A stretch of 64,000 nt of DNA from Cornus controversa (GCA_026545225.1 CM048846.1:89235270-89299269); one strand, 5' to 3'; positions 47,351-58,369 are shown, counted from the first letter of the stretch. Numbers and translations: made by a program. The notes: generated by a model from the letters alone, not told the origin.

Positions 47351-47872
47351 TGATGGAATTGACAGTAACTATGCGTCATCTCACACCCTCTTACTATGTT
47401 CCTACATAACTAATAAGGCTCCCCTAAATATTTAATCCTCTTCATATACTCATATATTTAATCCTCTTCATATCTTAATTTAGTTATTAATAACTTGTGT
47501 AATTTATAGAGACAGTGTCAAATTGGACTGTTTTTAAGATTTCTTTACTAGTATAAATACTGCAAGAGCATATTGTACATTCATTATTCATTAATAATAC
47601 ATCAAAAAAATTCTCAAAACTTTGTGAATTCAAAGTTGTTTTATCCTTACTTTCATAGCTTCTACTCCATTAATTGGTATAAGAGTTTTGTTCTATCCTG
47701 GTCTGATTACAAATGATGGTAAGAGTAGTATCCATTCTGGCTACGATGATCATGGAGTACAGATCCTTTAAGCAGTCATTCAAGCTCAAAAATAGCTGAC
47801 AGAATGCAAGATGCAGGAACAAAATTTTGTTGCTTCACAATTGAAGATGGTAAAGTTAAGGGTAAACTTCAT
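47351..47872 (+). repeat. LTR retrotransposon end: LTR, primer-binding site and start of leader
   Basis: The LTR-like region ends ..CTTCTACTCCA (47669), with TATAAATA-type sequence at ~47553 and ATTCATTATTCATTAATAAT before the end. TTGGTATAAGAG (47674-47685) resembles a degenerate initiator-tRNA primer site. A short leader or gag start follows and is cut at 47873 by the next element. The left LTR edge is uncertain. Confidence 0.45.
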
Positions 47873-48960
47873 TGACACCCCTGAGGTTTGAGGTATTGTC
47901 ACGCGACTACAACTTTGTATAATTTTGTCACCAACACCCCCTAAATTTTGTGCCGTATATCACATACACCCCCCTCCTGCTAAAAGTAGACCACTTTTTG
48001 ATGACGAAAAGACCATGCTATCTTTTGACTTTTGACCTAACCTTTTTTAATACTAGAATTACCTATTTAACCCTGCCTAATGGACCAAAATGCCCCCAAC
48101 TATGCCATATTATTACATACCCACTGTTATTACATTATATATATATATATATATTTATTTATTTATGTGGAGCACCACCACCGCCACCGACCACAACCAC
48201 CACCACCATTTCAGACGATCTGATCTCGCAGAGTGACAGTCATAGGACGGCTGGGAGATTTGGTTCTGTCAATCGAGAATGGAATCGACGGTGACATAGA
48301 CACGAATCTATAGAGGTTGATGCACATCGGCGAAGCAGATCGGTGGAAGAAACTACTGGACAGAGAGGAGCATAAGCTAGAGTTCATCGACGAAGCGAAC
48401 AACGAGGTATACAACAATGTATCAGAAATTGACGACACCGAGAACTGACCAGAAGGAGAGATTGCTCGTCAGAAAGCCGATACGATCGGTAAAACTGGTT
48501 TGGGGTTTGGCTTGCGGCGGTGGCAGTGGTTGTGGTTAACTAGTGGTGGTGGTTGTGGTTGGTGGTGGTGGTGGTTGTGGTTGGTAGCTGTGGTTTTGGC
48601 GCAGGTGTGTTTGGCTTGTGTACGGTGGTTGCTAGTTTGGGGTTTGGCTTGCAGCGGTGGCAGTGGCTGTGGTTAACTAGTGGTGGTGGTTATGGTTGGT
48701 GGCGGTGGTGGTTGGAGGAGGAGATGTGACAGAGAGAAGCAGTGGTGGTGGTAGTTGTGGTTGGTGGCGATGGTGGTGGTTGGTGGCAGTGGTGATGGTG
48801 GCAATGGTGGTGATGGTGGTTGTGGTTGGTGGCGGTGGTGGTTGAAGGTGGAGAGAGAAATAGTGGGCATATAATCATGAGGGCAATTTTGTTATTTTAT
48901 AATTCTAATATTTTTATATTAAAATTCATTTAAATAATCAGGGGCAATTAGGTTTTTTTT
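47873..48960 (+). mobile_element. MULE-like element with captured GC-rich DNA (Pack-type), right end incomplete
   Basis: The left terminus GGGTAAACTTCATTGACACC, then CCTGAGGTTTGAGG and TTTTGTCACCAACACC, is of the same layout as the termini at 12961 and 54710. Subterminal AATACTAGAATTACC..CCCCCAAC is weakly mirrored near 48875-48955, but the outermost right terminus is missing. 48195-48480 is markedly GC-richer, with an open stretch coding ADRWKKLLDREEHKLEFIDE, which looks like captured host coding sequence. I do not recognise the source. Confidence 0.5.
48500..48870 (+). repeat. GGT-rich degenerate minisatellite
   Basis: GGTGGTGGTTGTGGTTGGTGG-like words repeat irregularly; a longer unit with TTTGGGGTTTGGCTTGC recurs near 48500 and 48639. 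His/Pro-rich frames on the other strand are by-products of this repeat. Confidence 0.8.
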
Positions 48961-48985
48961 TTGTTAATGAGATATTAATATACAA

Positions 48986-48988
<3 letters not shown>

Positions 48989-49022
<34 letters not shown>
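48989..49022. repeat. (TA)n microsatellite
   Basis: An uninterrupted TA tract. Confidence 0.9.
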
Positions 49023-49025
<3 letters not shown>

Positions 49026-49287
49026 TCTTTAGAATGTATATATGTTCATATATTGTATACAAGTCATTGAATTCTTTAAAATTTTTAATATTTGGGTTTG
49101 AAAAAAATGAAGAAAATATGGGGATTTATGGACAAAATGAAGGGTATTTTGAAATTTAAGACTGAATGGTCACTTATTAGAAATTATTTTTTAAGTTTGG
49201 TCACTATTTACCTTTTATTGAGTTTAAGGTCACTAAATAGCAATATTTTTTCAATTTTGGTCATTGAAATCTAATTTTTCCTAAAAT

Positions 49288-49620
49288 AAAGCTCATGTGA
49301 AGGAGAATGTTGAAGAGATTGGTAGATGAGCTTAATAGCCTTGAGATCATAATTTTTGTGCAATTGGTATTAGAAGGTTAATAATGAAGGGAAATGGAGA
49401 TGATGAGGTTTACACACAAGTCATGGGCAAATTTATACACCAATTTTTCAAAAGCTTAGACTGAGTTATCCCTGTAGAAACAGAATAAAGTCAAGAAAAC
49501 AATTTATTGACTTCCATGCCGTCCATTGTGGTTGATTCTTTTTGTTAAATCCTAGCTGCAGGCCTGCTGCTATTTTGTTGATTCTTTATGTTGCCATTTT
49601 TCTTGTTTGTGATTAAAAAA
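49288..49620 (-). pseudogene. LRR receptor kinase remnant: start codon, leader and promoter
   Basis: On the minus strand the ATG at 49350 begins Met-Ile-Ser-Arg-Leu-Leu-Ser-Ser-Ser, nearly the first residues of the intact receptor, and continues for about 20 codons before similarity is lost near 49288. Upstream, the leader and TATAAAT box (49431-49437) match the intact gene closely; CTTAGACTGAGTTAT and GCTGCAGGCCTGC extend the match to copy 1. The coding body is deleted. Confidence 0.8.
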
Positions 49621-49778
49621 TTAGGTGCATATGAAGAGAGCAAACTTAAAAGCTGAGAAATGAAAAACAATGATCTGGTTATATATATTTTGATTTGAAG
49701 ACAGTGTGAAAGTGAGTGTGGCCACGCCTTCTGTTTTTACCTCCTGAAATGACGCAAATAGAAATTATTTAATTCATT

Positions 49779-50112
49779 CTAGTTTTATGTTTGATTTGTC
49801 TCTAATAAAAATCATGTATTGATATATGTGAAGTTGTGGTGGTCCGAATTTTGATTCGGCCCGGGTTGCAACCGGAAAATGAAATTTGTGTGGCCCGGGT
49901 CGCAATGACCCGAATATGAACTTTGCGTGGATTTTTACCCGTTTTCTAGTTTTATGTTTGATTTGTCTCTAATAAAAATCATGTATTGATATATGTGAAG
50001 TTGTGGTGGTCCGAATTTTGATTCGGCCCGGGTTACAACCGGAAAATGGAATTTGTGTGGCCCGAGTTGCAATGACCCGAATATGAACTTTGCGTGGATT
50101 TTGACCCGTTTT
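49779..50112. repeat. 167-bp tandem duplication
   Basis: Two units, 49779-49945 and 49946-50112, differ at only a few positions. Each runs from CTAGTTTTATGTTTGATTTG through ATTTTGATTCGGCCCGGGTT to TTTTACCCGTTTTC or TTTGACCCGTTTTC. The cause is unknown; no reading frame. Confidence 0.9.
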
Positions 50113-51080
50113 CTTGTAGACTCTTGTAACCCAGTATATGAGGTTGGTAGGGTTTGTGGTGTGGGATAGAGAGAACAGAAAGTGAGAGAGAGACAAAGGA
50201 TTGGGGGCTAAAATTTGTAATCTTCTATTTTTCATATCATGACATCTTTCGCCGTATTGTCACCGTAAACGTAAGCTTTACGTCGAACCACATAAATCTT
50301 TGCATCTTATGTGGTTCATGTTTACTTTCTGTCTTGTATTTTTTTATTGTGATCTTAGTTTTGCGGATTTTGTCGTAGCAATATATGTACAACAACACAG
50401 GAAGTTATGCATTGGGGCACTATTTATAATGAATCTTATGTATCTATTGACAATTTTTCAGTTTGTGGAAATAAATGTTTTTATTTTCCTAATTCGAAGG
50501 AGGTTTTTAATCAGCATTCAAATTGGATGAAAGTGTTATGCATTTAAGTATAGGTATATAGGGTTTCTTTAATACATGAACCATGATATATACATGAATA
50601 GCAATGAAATTTATGTTTCTATATTAGGAAATATGTTAAGTGTGTTATGAATTCGATAACAATGGAGTTGTAAAGAGTTGGACAGATTGTCCTTATGAGT
50701 CCAAGTTGGTCCAACTTGTAAAAGAAATTTGAAGTTGTAAAGATTTTAGACCTTGGAAGCTGCTACCAAGAGCCTTTAAATCCTTTTCTAATTCTTGCTT
50801 TTAAATAATTGTGCCATCAATGCAGGTCCACATGGACCACACATATGTCTGTTTACAGTTTATTATCTCTTTCACAGGTTAGCTAGCTTGACTAATCCAT
50901 TCTCAAGCATATGATCAATTTGATGAAATAAGTTGCAATATGCTTTGAAAATAGAGTGTTCGGATTCGGAGAAAATGGGTTCTAGTTTGAGAGCAGGTCT
51001 ATAAGGACAAATGCCCGAAGAGAATATAAAGGCTCTGGTTTCCTTGATTTTCATTGATGATCATGGCTTGATTCCTTTTC
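50113..51080. other. Intergenic DNA
   Basis: A GA-rich stretch at 50160-50200 and AT-rich DNA after it. No supported gene. 50815-51060 contains short open frames on the minus strand without recognisable motifs. Confidence 0.4.
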
Positions 51081-51099
51081 TCCCAAACACCCCCAACCA

Positions 51100-51620
51100 A
51101 TAAATTTACAGAAAAAATATCCATGTAATTGGTTCAAAGAAAGGTCAAACCAATTGATGGATGAGATATTGTAACACAAGAATTGATGAAACTCAAGAAT
51201 TTAATCCTTGATGGCTAGCAAGTAGCAAGGCTTGTTTGTCTGTCTCATTTGTGAAGCCAAAAGCGATACTTGGTTTGACGTTTGAGGCGAGTACGATAAA
51301 GCCCATATGAAATAGGACAGAAAAGAGAATGGGAGATGAAATAAATAGCTTTGCCATAATATTTTCTGTGATCTATTGGTATCAAAACATGCAGCAAGCT
51401 GACAGGGTGTGCAAAAAACATAGGTTGGAAATCTTGGATGGTTCAAATCCTATGTGCTTGCAATCCATATTGCAGTTGCTGAAATTTCATAAGATTAATA
51501 ATGAAGGTAAATGGAGGTGATGCAGTTTGGTTTGCACACGATTCGATTCCATTGTCGTTGTCTTTGATTTGATTTTTGTTTTTAATCCTTCTATGGGCAT
51601 TGCAACAAATGGTGAAGATG
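51100..51620 (-). pseudogene. LRR receptor kinase remnant with internal deletions
   Basis: The ATG at 51357 (minus) opens a signal-peptide-like start (MAKLFISSPILFSVLFH) followed by AFGFTNETD, the LRR cap; an insertion and a shift interrupt Ala-Ile-Lys-Asp. At 51115-51175 a displaced LRR piece (Asn-Ile-Ser-Ser-Ile-Asn, Leu-His-Gly-Tyr) matches residues ~244-262 of the intact receptor, so most of the LRR coding sequence between was deleted. Leader-like sequence lies at 51490-51540, after an inserted stretch. Non-functional. Confidence 0.75.
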
Positions 51621-53149
51621 AAGCAATCCCTCTGTATTAGGATATTATAGTGTGACATAAATTTGGAGCAATGAAATGCTCCAAACACTGCATACAAGTA
51701 TGAATTAAGTCGCCTAAGAACCCTCTTTCCAAACAGATGTAGAAACAAACGGTTTAAAAATTAATAAGACTAAAAATAAATATATGAAATGTAAATTTAG
51801 CAAGGACTCTCGAAAAGTATTAATATAACAATAATGATCCAATATTATATAGGGTTACTCAATATTATCATTTTTGTAATAAAAAAAATGGAAAAGTATA
51901 TGATATTACTAGTAGGACGGACCAAATGAAGAGAGACTAGTGGTATCCTATGTAATAGAAAAATACAAAAACAAGTGAAAATGGAAGTTTTATAAAATGA
52001 TCATTAATCAAGATATCTTATATAGGACGGAAACAAAAATAACACATTCATGAGAATGTTTAGACGTATGATAAGAGTAACTAGAAAAGAAATATTTACT
52101 AATCATAAAAAAATAAAATTAGAACTGTTGTGCGCCCATGGATTAAATAGAATCCATGGGCGCACAACATTAATATGGCCAAAATTAATATGGAATGAAA
52201 TAAATAAAAATGACTTTAAACATTAAATACTAAAATGAAAAAAGAAAAATTCATGTGACCAACTTCATTCATTTGAAGAAAAAAAATGTGAGTCAATGAT
52301 GCAAAACTAAGTTGCACTCACACCCGTTAAATTCGAATTTCACATAATTACAATTCCAAACTAAAATATATTTTGTGCAATCAAGTGCCCCTTAAAACAC
52401 TTAGGCCAAAAGTATTTCACCCATTTCGTGTAAGAGTTCTAAATCTGTCCAAATCAGTTTATATTCTAGCAATTGTCCATGAAGCATTATAAACCAGAAT
52501 AGCAGCAAGTATTGCTGTACTGTTACAGCTGAAAAAACCATATTTTGATATCAACAGCACAAAACAAAACAATTACTAGATCATAGAAGCAAGTACCATG
52601 AATTCACTACAAAACAACACAATTATCTTGTTTGTGATTTCTACCCTACTAGAAAACAACCGTTTCACCCACAAAATAGAATATCTGAAACAAACAAAAG
52701 ATCAATGTGACAATATCCTGGTAAAATGACTCTACAATATAACTTGAAAAGCAATTGAAATCCAGTGAAAGATAATAGTGTGTACACAAATATATAATAT
52801 AGTATATTTATATATAACTGTAGTAGCTACTGGTCAGAATAAATAAGAACTGACAAGCACAGGTTGATTCTAGTCTCAACATAAAAAACAAAAACAAAAA
52901 TAAAAAGTTCCTTTTTCTTGTCCATCAATTTCCTATTTTTCATACAAGGGTATAAGTATATGAAGAGCGTGGAGGACACAGAAACAAGAAAAAGAAGCCA
53001 CATAAAAAAATGAGAAAGGACACCCCCCAGAAAATAATAAATAAATAAATAACTCTATCATTATAAACATTCCTCGCTCCATCAGTTTGCCAGCCACAAC
53101 TGCCATCCACCTTAAGAAAATTAATCAAGTCTCTGAAGGCACTCTGGGT
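51621..53149. other. 3' flank of the NOI gene and intergenic DNA
   Basis: 52780-53149 is presumably the 3' untranslated side of the minus-strand NOI gene. 51621-52780 is AT-rich; the only structure I see is the hairpin at 52126-52169. Confidence 0.4.
52126..52169. repeat. Perfect 19-bp hairpin, GC-rich, 6-nt loop
   Basis: TGTTGTGCGCCCATGGATT (52126-52144) and its exact reverse complement (52151-52169) enclose AAATAG. It stands out from the AT-rich surroundings. No poly-T run or gene end adjoins it. It could be a tiny MITE relic or a conserved structural site. Confidence 0.85.
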
Positions 53150-55714
53150 TCAAGCACAGCAAAGCCACTTACTCTGCATTCAGATTTCGAAAAATAATTA
53201 AGCTCTGCAACTTTTCTAGAATGCAAGTACACACAACAAACCAGCAACTACTAGAATGTTACGACTCCATCATACCTTTGGGGGTTTCCTGCATTTCTCA
53301 TTTTGTTTATAATCATTGTCATTTCTTCGTGGCAACATAGCAGATCCTGAACCCGCTTTGGTCCTCTTCTCATCTCTGGCCCTGTTAAATATGACTGTGA
53401 ATCTTTCAGCTGAGGCAGGGTTCTTCACATCCCACTCGCCAAATTTTGGCAATGGCCGACCTTGATCCGGCTGCACAAAAACATCAATTATAAGAAGTTA
53501 AGTTATTCTTGTGAGCAAATTCCAATTTAACAAGCAGAATTTAAATGCCTTCACAGCCATTTCTGTTTCTTGAGGAGACCAGTCTATTAATGATAAGCAA
53601 CACAAGACGAACAATAGATTATCATCTCGATAGGTAGTCAAAATAAATAAATTATTTGAGGCAACCAGAAACACTGAAATTGCACACGGAATCTACAATT
53701 ATTGGAAGGTGTCAACTGGATATTGTTGCAGTTTCAACACAAATTCATAAATGAGACAATTAGTGATCGTTGAGTTTTCAACATATCCACACACGTATAA
53801 ACGTTGCTTTTATCACAAATCAACTTAATATGCAGAAACATATTTCAAACAAAATAGTGTATTACCTTTCACTCTCCCCCACCTTTATCACTCGCTCATA
53901 GATATTATTTTCCTTATGGTTATCCGTATTGATGGTAATGCTAGGAGAAGGTGAAGACCAAAGTAAAATGGGCTCAGATAGTTATGAAAAATACGATACC
54001 ATTTGATTTAACTAAGGCTATGGCAATAGAACGGAATGGATTGGTTGTTCCTTGTGTGATGTTCAAAGCTCGAGACGACAGGGTGAGATGGTAAGCGCAA
54101 TAAACTCTGGTTTGAGTATCAGGGCAGCCACTTTATATAAGAGGTCCAATGACCCGTTCATAAGCTAAGTGTGACCAATAGCAAAAAATAAAAAATAAAA
54201 ATAAATTTATGGGCATCAAATAAATCAATTATACAGTAGAATATGCAAGTAGAGGACCGGGGCCCTAAACAAGCCTGACTGAACTACATTAGGCAAGCAA
54301 GAGAGGAAGCAGCAATGCAAACTACAGAATAAACTACGGCCGGGAGAGGCAAAGCAAGCCAGCAAACCGGCTGGAGAAGGAAGTAGGGCAGCCCTCTTAC
54401 CCGTAATACAAAACCAATATCTATTCTACAAGCCAAGCCAACAAATACGAATTCTACAGATGCAGCCGTACTATACCTATTCAAACCGAGGAGAAAGCAA
54501 AGTACCACCCATAGTATAGTCAGCAGAAGGAAGGGTGGCAACACTAGCAAGGTTGACAGAACAGAATGAAACACAAGCTACGGATTCGTGATTGGATGGC
54601 TAATATCATGTGTTGTATTCCAAACTTGAAAGAGAATAAGTTTGACCATCATCATGAATTAGAAACTTAGTTGATTGTGTTACATATCAAGATTGTATAG
54701 ATATAACAAGGGTAAAGTGCATAAAACCTCCCTATAGTTTGAAAAATGTGCCAAAAACACTCCTCATGTTCATTTTCCTCCCCTGTAATTTGTCTTTTGT
54801 GCAAATAAACCCCTTTAACCAGTAAAATTACCTTTATACCCCAAAATATTTCAGCACAAATTGTAAAAAGACCAAAATTCTCACATCTCTCTCCTCACCA
54901 ACCGATGTTCTCTTTCTCTCTCTTCCCACTCAGCATCATTCTCTCTCTTCTTCACTTTTTTCTTTTTTTTCTTCTCTCTCTACAATGGTGGACGGTGCAT
55001 AGCGGTGGGTCTGGCATGGTGGTGAGGAAGGTTGAAGATGGTGGAGATGGTTGGGTGGTGATTTCAATTTGTTGGTGGTGGTTGGCCGTGAAGCACTTGT
55101 GGGTGTTGGGCAATGACGGAGGCGGTCAGTTCGGGTGTGGGTTTTCATGGGACGGTGATGATCGGTGTTAACAGTGGCTTGCATCGATGGAGCTTGAGTT
55201 GGAGTTGTCTAGGCAGCGAGTTGGTTCTGGACATGAAGCTCCGGCAGCGGCGATGAATGGTGCATGGGGTGGTGGGTCTAGCATGGTGATGAGAAAGGTT
55301 GAGGATGGTGGGGATCGTTGGGTGGTGATTTCGGTTTGGTGGTGGTGATTGGCCGTGAAGCACTTGTGGGTGTTCGGCAATGACAAAGGTGGTCGGTTCG
55401 GGTGTGGTCTTCATGGGACGGTGATGATCGGTGTTAACAGTGGCTTGCATCGGTGGAGCTTGAGATGGAGTTGTCTGGGCAACAGGTTGGTTCTGGACAT
55501 GGAGCTCCGGCAACGGCGATGATTCCGGCAATCAATTCGGCAAGGTGAGCTTGGGCATGGTTCACTGGCATGGCTTCAACGGTGAGGCTCAGGAATGGCC
55601 ATGGAGCTTAGCTTGTGCTTGGTTTCCTTCGACAATGAATATGGGTCTTCTTTGTGCTTGTAAATATATATAGAGAGAGAGAGATAGAAACAAAGGGATA
55701 GAGATTGAAATTGA

Positions 55715-55745
<31 letters not shown>

Positions 55746-58137
55746 TGTGAGATTGAAGAAAGAGAGCCTCTGGTGGGAAGGGAGAAGAGAGTGAGAAGAG
55801 AGAATGAAAAAGAAAAGAAGAAATGTAAAGAAAATAGTTAATATATATATATATGTGAGATTGAAGAGAGTGAGAGAGCTTCTGATGAGAGAGAGAAAAA
55901 GGGAGAGAGACAAAGAAGGAAAGAAAAAAATAAAATAAAAAAAGGTAATTTGAACATTTTAGTCTTTTCACATTAAGAATTTTTTTTGTTATTTGCGCTG
56001 AAATATTTTGGGATATAAAGGTAATTTTACAGGTCAAAAGGGTTTACTTGCACAAAAAACAAACTACGGGGGAGGAAAGTGAACATGAGGGATGTTTTTT
56101 GCACATTTTTCAAACTATAGGAGGGTTTTATATGCACTTTACCCGATATAACAAGGGTTCCATCTAAAATGTGCCTGTCTCATGATATGCATAAGAGTAT
56201 AGTTTTTAACATAAATGCTGTATCCATCACCCTTATGACTTCTCCTACCTAAACCACCCTCAATCAAGAACCATTTCACACATACACTGTCCACATTTCT
56301 ACCGCTTCCCTGGGGGCGGCACCATCTTAAAATATAATGCAAAGCATATGAGGTTGCATATATTGAAAGGGAAGATTTAACAATGTGTCAAAAATTTGAG
56401 TGCTATTAAGATTGTGATTCTATAAACATTCCACATTCTGAATGCTCTAACACATTGCAGATTTAAGGCAATTGTTGTGCTTAGGGCATCTTAGGGGTTG
56501 GAGTGATTAACGAGAGAAAACACTGAAAACGTAGAAAGAGAATTCTAATCCGGATCCAAAACCAGCAAGCAAAAAACAGGTCATAAAAGTCGCAACGCCA
56601 TCCGAACCGAGACAAAATTCGAGCCACAACATAACAGCAATAATGAAGCCATTACTCAAATAAACCCTGCCCCAATAATTTTATATATTAAAAAAATGCC
56701 ACTTTAATATCTTTCTATCTAGTATATACAAAAACTAAACATTAGTTGGCGAACCCCACCAAAAGAACACAAACAAAAAAATGATAAAATGTCATTTAGG
56801 TTTTCTTAAAACCAACCAAACAACATATTTGTCAATTCTCCCATTATAATTACCATAGAAGAAATACTAAATCAAACATTTATAATTTAAAAAAAAAAGG
56901 AAGTGCCTGTCCATAAAAATGTGCTAACTATAGTCAAAGTTGTTTCTTTAAATATGATAAAAGGGTAAATAGTAAAAACACATTCTATGGACTTCGTAAC
57001 AGGGGTTGTGGGACTGTGGGAACATATAATTGTTGCTTAATATTGGTAATAGAAATGCTATGGTGGAGGAGAAGGTTGTGATGGTAGTACAGGTAGTTGT
57101 AATCAACTGATCATGAGTGTGCTGGAGCCTGGAGAGGCAGTATGGTAAGATGATGGTGGTGACAGCAGCAGGAGTTTTGTGGTGGATGTAGTGTGATGGT
57201 CCTGCTAAGGACTTGGATGCAGTGGTGCAAATTAGGTGGTTCAACCTTGTTACATACCGAACATGAGCCTGCTCATTTGCATTTTTCTTTCCTATTTTAT
57301 TTTCTTTTACATGATCGAGTTGAGAATCTTGAGAGCATCCATTTTGTGCAGTGCTAAAGTGCTCAGGCTTTCAAGCGTGAGAAAGCGAATTTGAATCTTA
57401 AGAGCAAACACTTTGTGCAAATAATACCAAAGGTATCTGTATCCAATCTGCCCCTTCTAGCAACCTCGATTACCAGAAACCACAATAACTAATGATCATT
57501 TTTACATGCACAAGGAATAATAAAGTAATCTTGTATGTGCAAGTAATCTTTTGGCATAAATAAATCGAGCAATTCTACTAATAAATTAAAAGATAGATCT
57601 CGGGTTCAAGACTTAGAAGCAACCTCTCCAAAAATGGGAGTAAGGTTAGCTGACATCTACCTCTCCCAGGACTCAAACGGGAGCCTTGTGTACTAGGTAC
57701 CACCTTTTATATGATGGAATCCCAAAATCTAAAAGCCAAAAGAAAATGAGAATGAAAACCCCAAATTAAACATGACCTAGGGATAAGAAAGTGAAAATTA
57801 CTAGATAACCTATTATATTGATGTGATCTTCCAATCCCCAACAATACCCTCAATACAAAATTAAAAATAATAATAATTAAATTTTAAATCACCCTCTACA
57901 CAATTGTAAGCCAATGCAAATCAGATTATAACAAAAATTTAGCAGTAATATTTGTTTCTATAAACAATAATTGATTTTAACGTGTCTTCTTCCCTAAAAT
58001 CGTGTGGGTGTACATACAAAACAAGCATATATTCTTCTCCTTGATATTTCATGCTTGATAAATGTATGTATATATCATGTATATATGTTGGTAGGTAGTA
58101 TGATGCAGCTATACTTGTACCTACATGGGTATGAAAT

Positions 58138-58196
<59 letters not shown>

Positions 58197-58247
58197 GTAA
58201 AATGAGAGCAGACAAGAATAAAGTATGGAGACTAGTACCGACGCCAT
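53150..58247 (-). CDS. NOI/RIN4-like protein, three exons
   Basis: Exon 2 (53470-53276, 65 codons) carries the NOI/AvrRpt-cleavage domain: GRPLPKFGEWDV, NPASAE, FTVIFNRARDEK. It has no ATG and is preceded by acceptor TTTTTGTGCAG. It ends CCAAAG|GTATGA, a good donor. Exon 3 (53173-53150) follows GAATGCAG and encodes Ser-Lys-Trp-Leu-Cys-Cys-Ala-stop, the Cys tail that anchors this family to membranes by acylation. The best first exon is ATGGCGTCG (58247-58239) before GTACTA, 4.77 kb upstream and in phase. The product would be 75 residues, normal for NOI. RIN4 relatives regulate immunity and are bacterial effector targets; PKFGEW matches the core of the AvrRpt2 cleavage motif. Exons 2-3 are firm, exon 1 is inferred (its donor is weak). 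Confidence 0.8.
53477..54699 (-). other. NOI intron 1, proximal part
   Basis: AT-rich intronic DNA. A 96-codon minus-strand frame at 54284-54574 is hydrophobic and without motifs; I do not regard it as a gene. Confidence 0.5.
54994..55520. repeat. ~264-bp tandem duplication inside the MULE-like element
   Basis: Units 54994-55257 and 55258-55520 share GGTGGGTCT.GCATGGTG, TTGGCCGTGAAGCACTTGTG, CATGGGACGGTGATGATCGG and GTTGGTTCTGGACATG. They are more GC-rich than the surroundings, so they may be captured genic DNA; frames on either strand show no known domain. Confidence 0.85.
55670..55760. repeat. (GA)n-rich low-complexity tract
   Basis: GAGAGAGA runs dominate; spurious Ser/Leu/Phe-rich minus-strand frames arise from them. 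Confidence 0.9.
56155..57599 (-). other. NOI intron 1, distal part
   Basis: No gene found. 57040-57240 is somewhat GC-richer and gives a minus-strand frame without motifs. Confidence 0.4.
57600..57710 (+). mobile_element. Degenerate SINE 3' part (Au-like)
   Basis: CGGGTTCAAGACT (57601-57613) resembles a polymerase III B box. It is followed by CAACCTCTCCAAAAATGGGA, GTAAGGTTAGCTGACATCTA, CGGGAGCCTTGTGTACTAGG and TACCACCTTTTAT, the order seen in Au-type plant SINEs. The tRNA-like head with the A box is not recognisable. Assignment rests on recall of the family layout. Confidence 0.6.
58141..58193. repeat. (AT)n microsatellite
   Basis: A 53-bp uninterrupted AT run lies just inside intron 1 of the NOI gene, about 45 bp from the proposed first exon. 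Tyr-Ile repeat frames across it are artefacts. Confidence 0.95.
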
Positions 58248-58369
58248 GGCTGGGAGACCTCAAGAGCTTGCAACACCAGGGATGAGAGAGAGATGCAGAG
58301 GAAGGGAAGAGGAGGGGAACGGGTAGAATGAAGAGTTGTTCTGCTTGGCTGGAACACGTCCGTTACGCG

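Larger units (their letters stand above)
54710..56144. mobile_element. Complete MULE-like element with ~160-bp TIRs in the NOI intron
   Basis: Both ends start GGGTAAAGTGCATA and match inward for about 160 bp (AGTTTGAAAAATGTGC, TTTGTGCAA..AAACCC, ATTACCTTTATA, CCAAAATATTTCAGC). GATATAACAA flanks both sides exactly (54700-54709, 56145-56154), a 10-bp duplication consistent with MULEs. The 1435-bp element has no transposase. Its interior carries a GC-richer tandem duplication and GA-rich DNA. It sits in intron 1 of the NOI gene. Confidence 0.88.

Noticed and set aside
48673-48878. His/Pro-rich proteins on the minus strand (also 54936-55531)
   Set aside because: They arise from GGT/GGTG-rich repeats; several frames are open at once and none has a domain.
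54284-54574. 96-codon hydrophobic minus-strand frame
   Set aside because: It lies in the NOI intron, has no recognised motif or supporting signal, and hydrophobic frames of this size occur by chance.
55576-56037. 153-codon Ser/Leu/Phe-rich minus-strand frame
   Set aside because: It is driven by GA-rich low-complexity DNA and runs into the transposon terminus.
57939-58247. 102-codon frame starting at the proposed NOI ATG
   Set aside because: Beyond the first three codons it runs through intron and a long AT microsatellite (Tyr-Ile repeats); only the ATGGCGTCG start is used in the NOI model.
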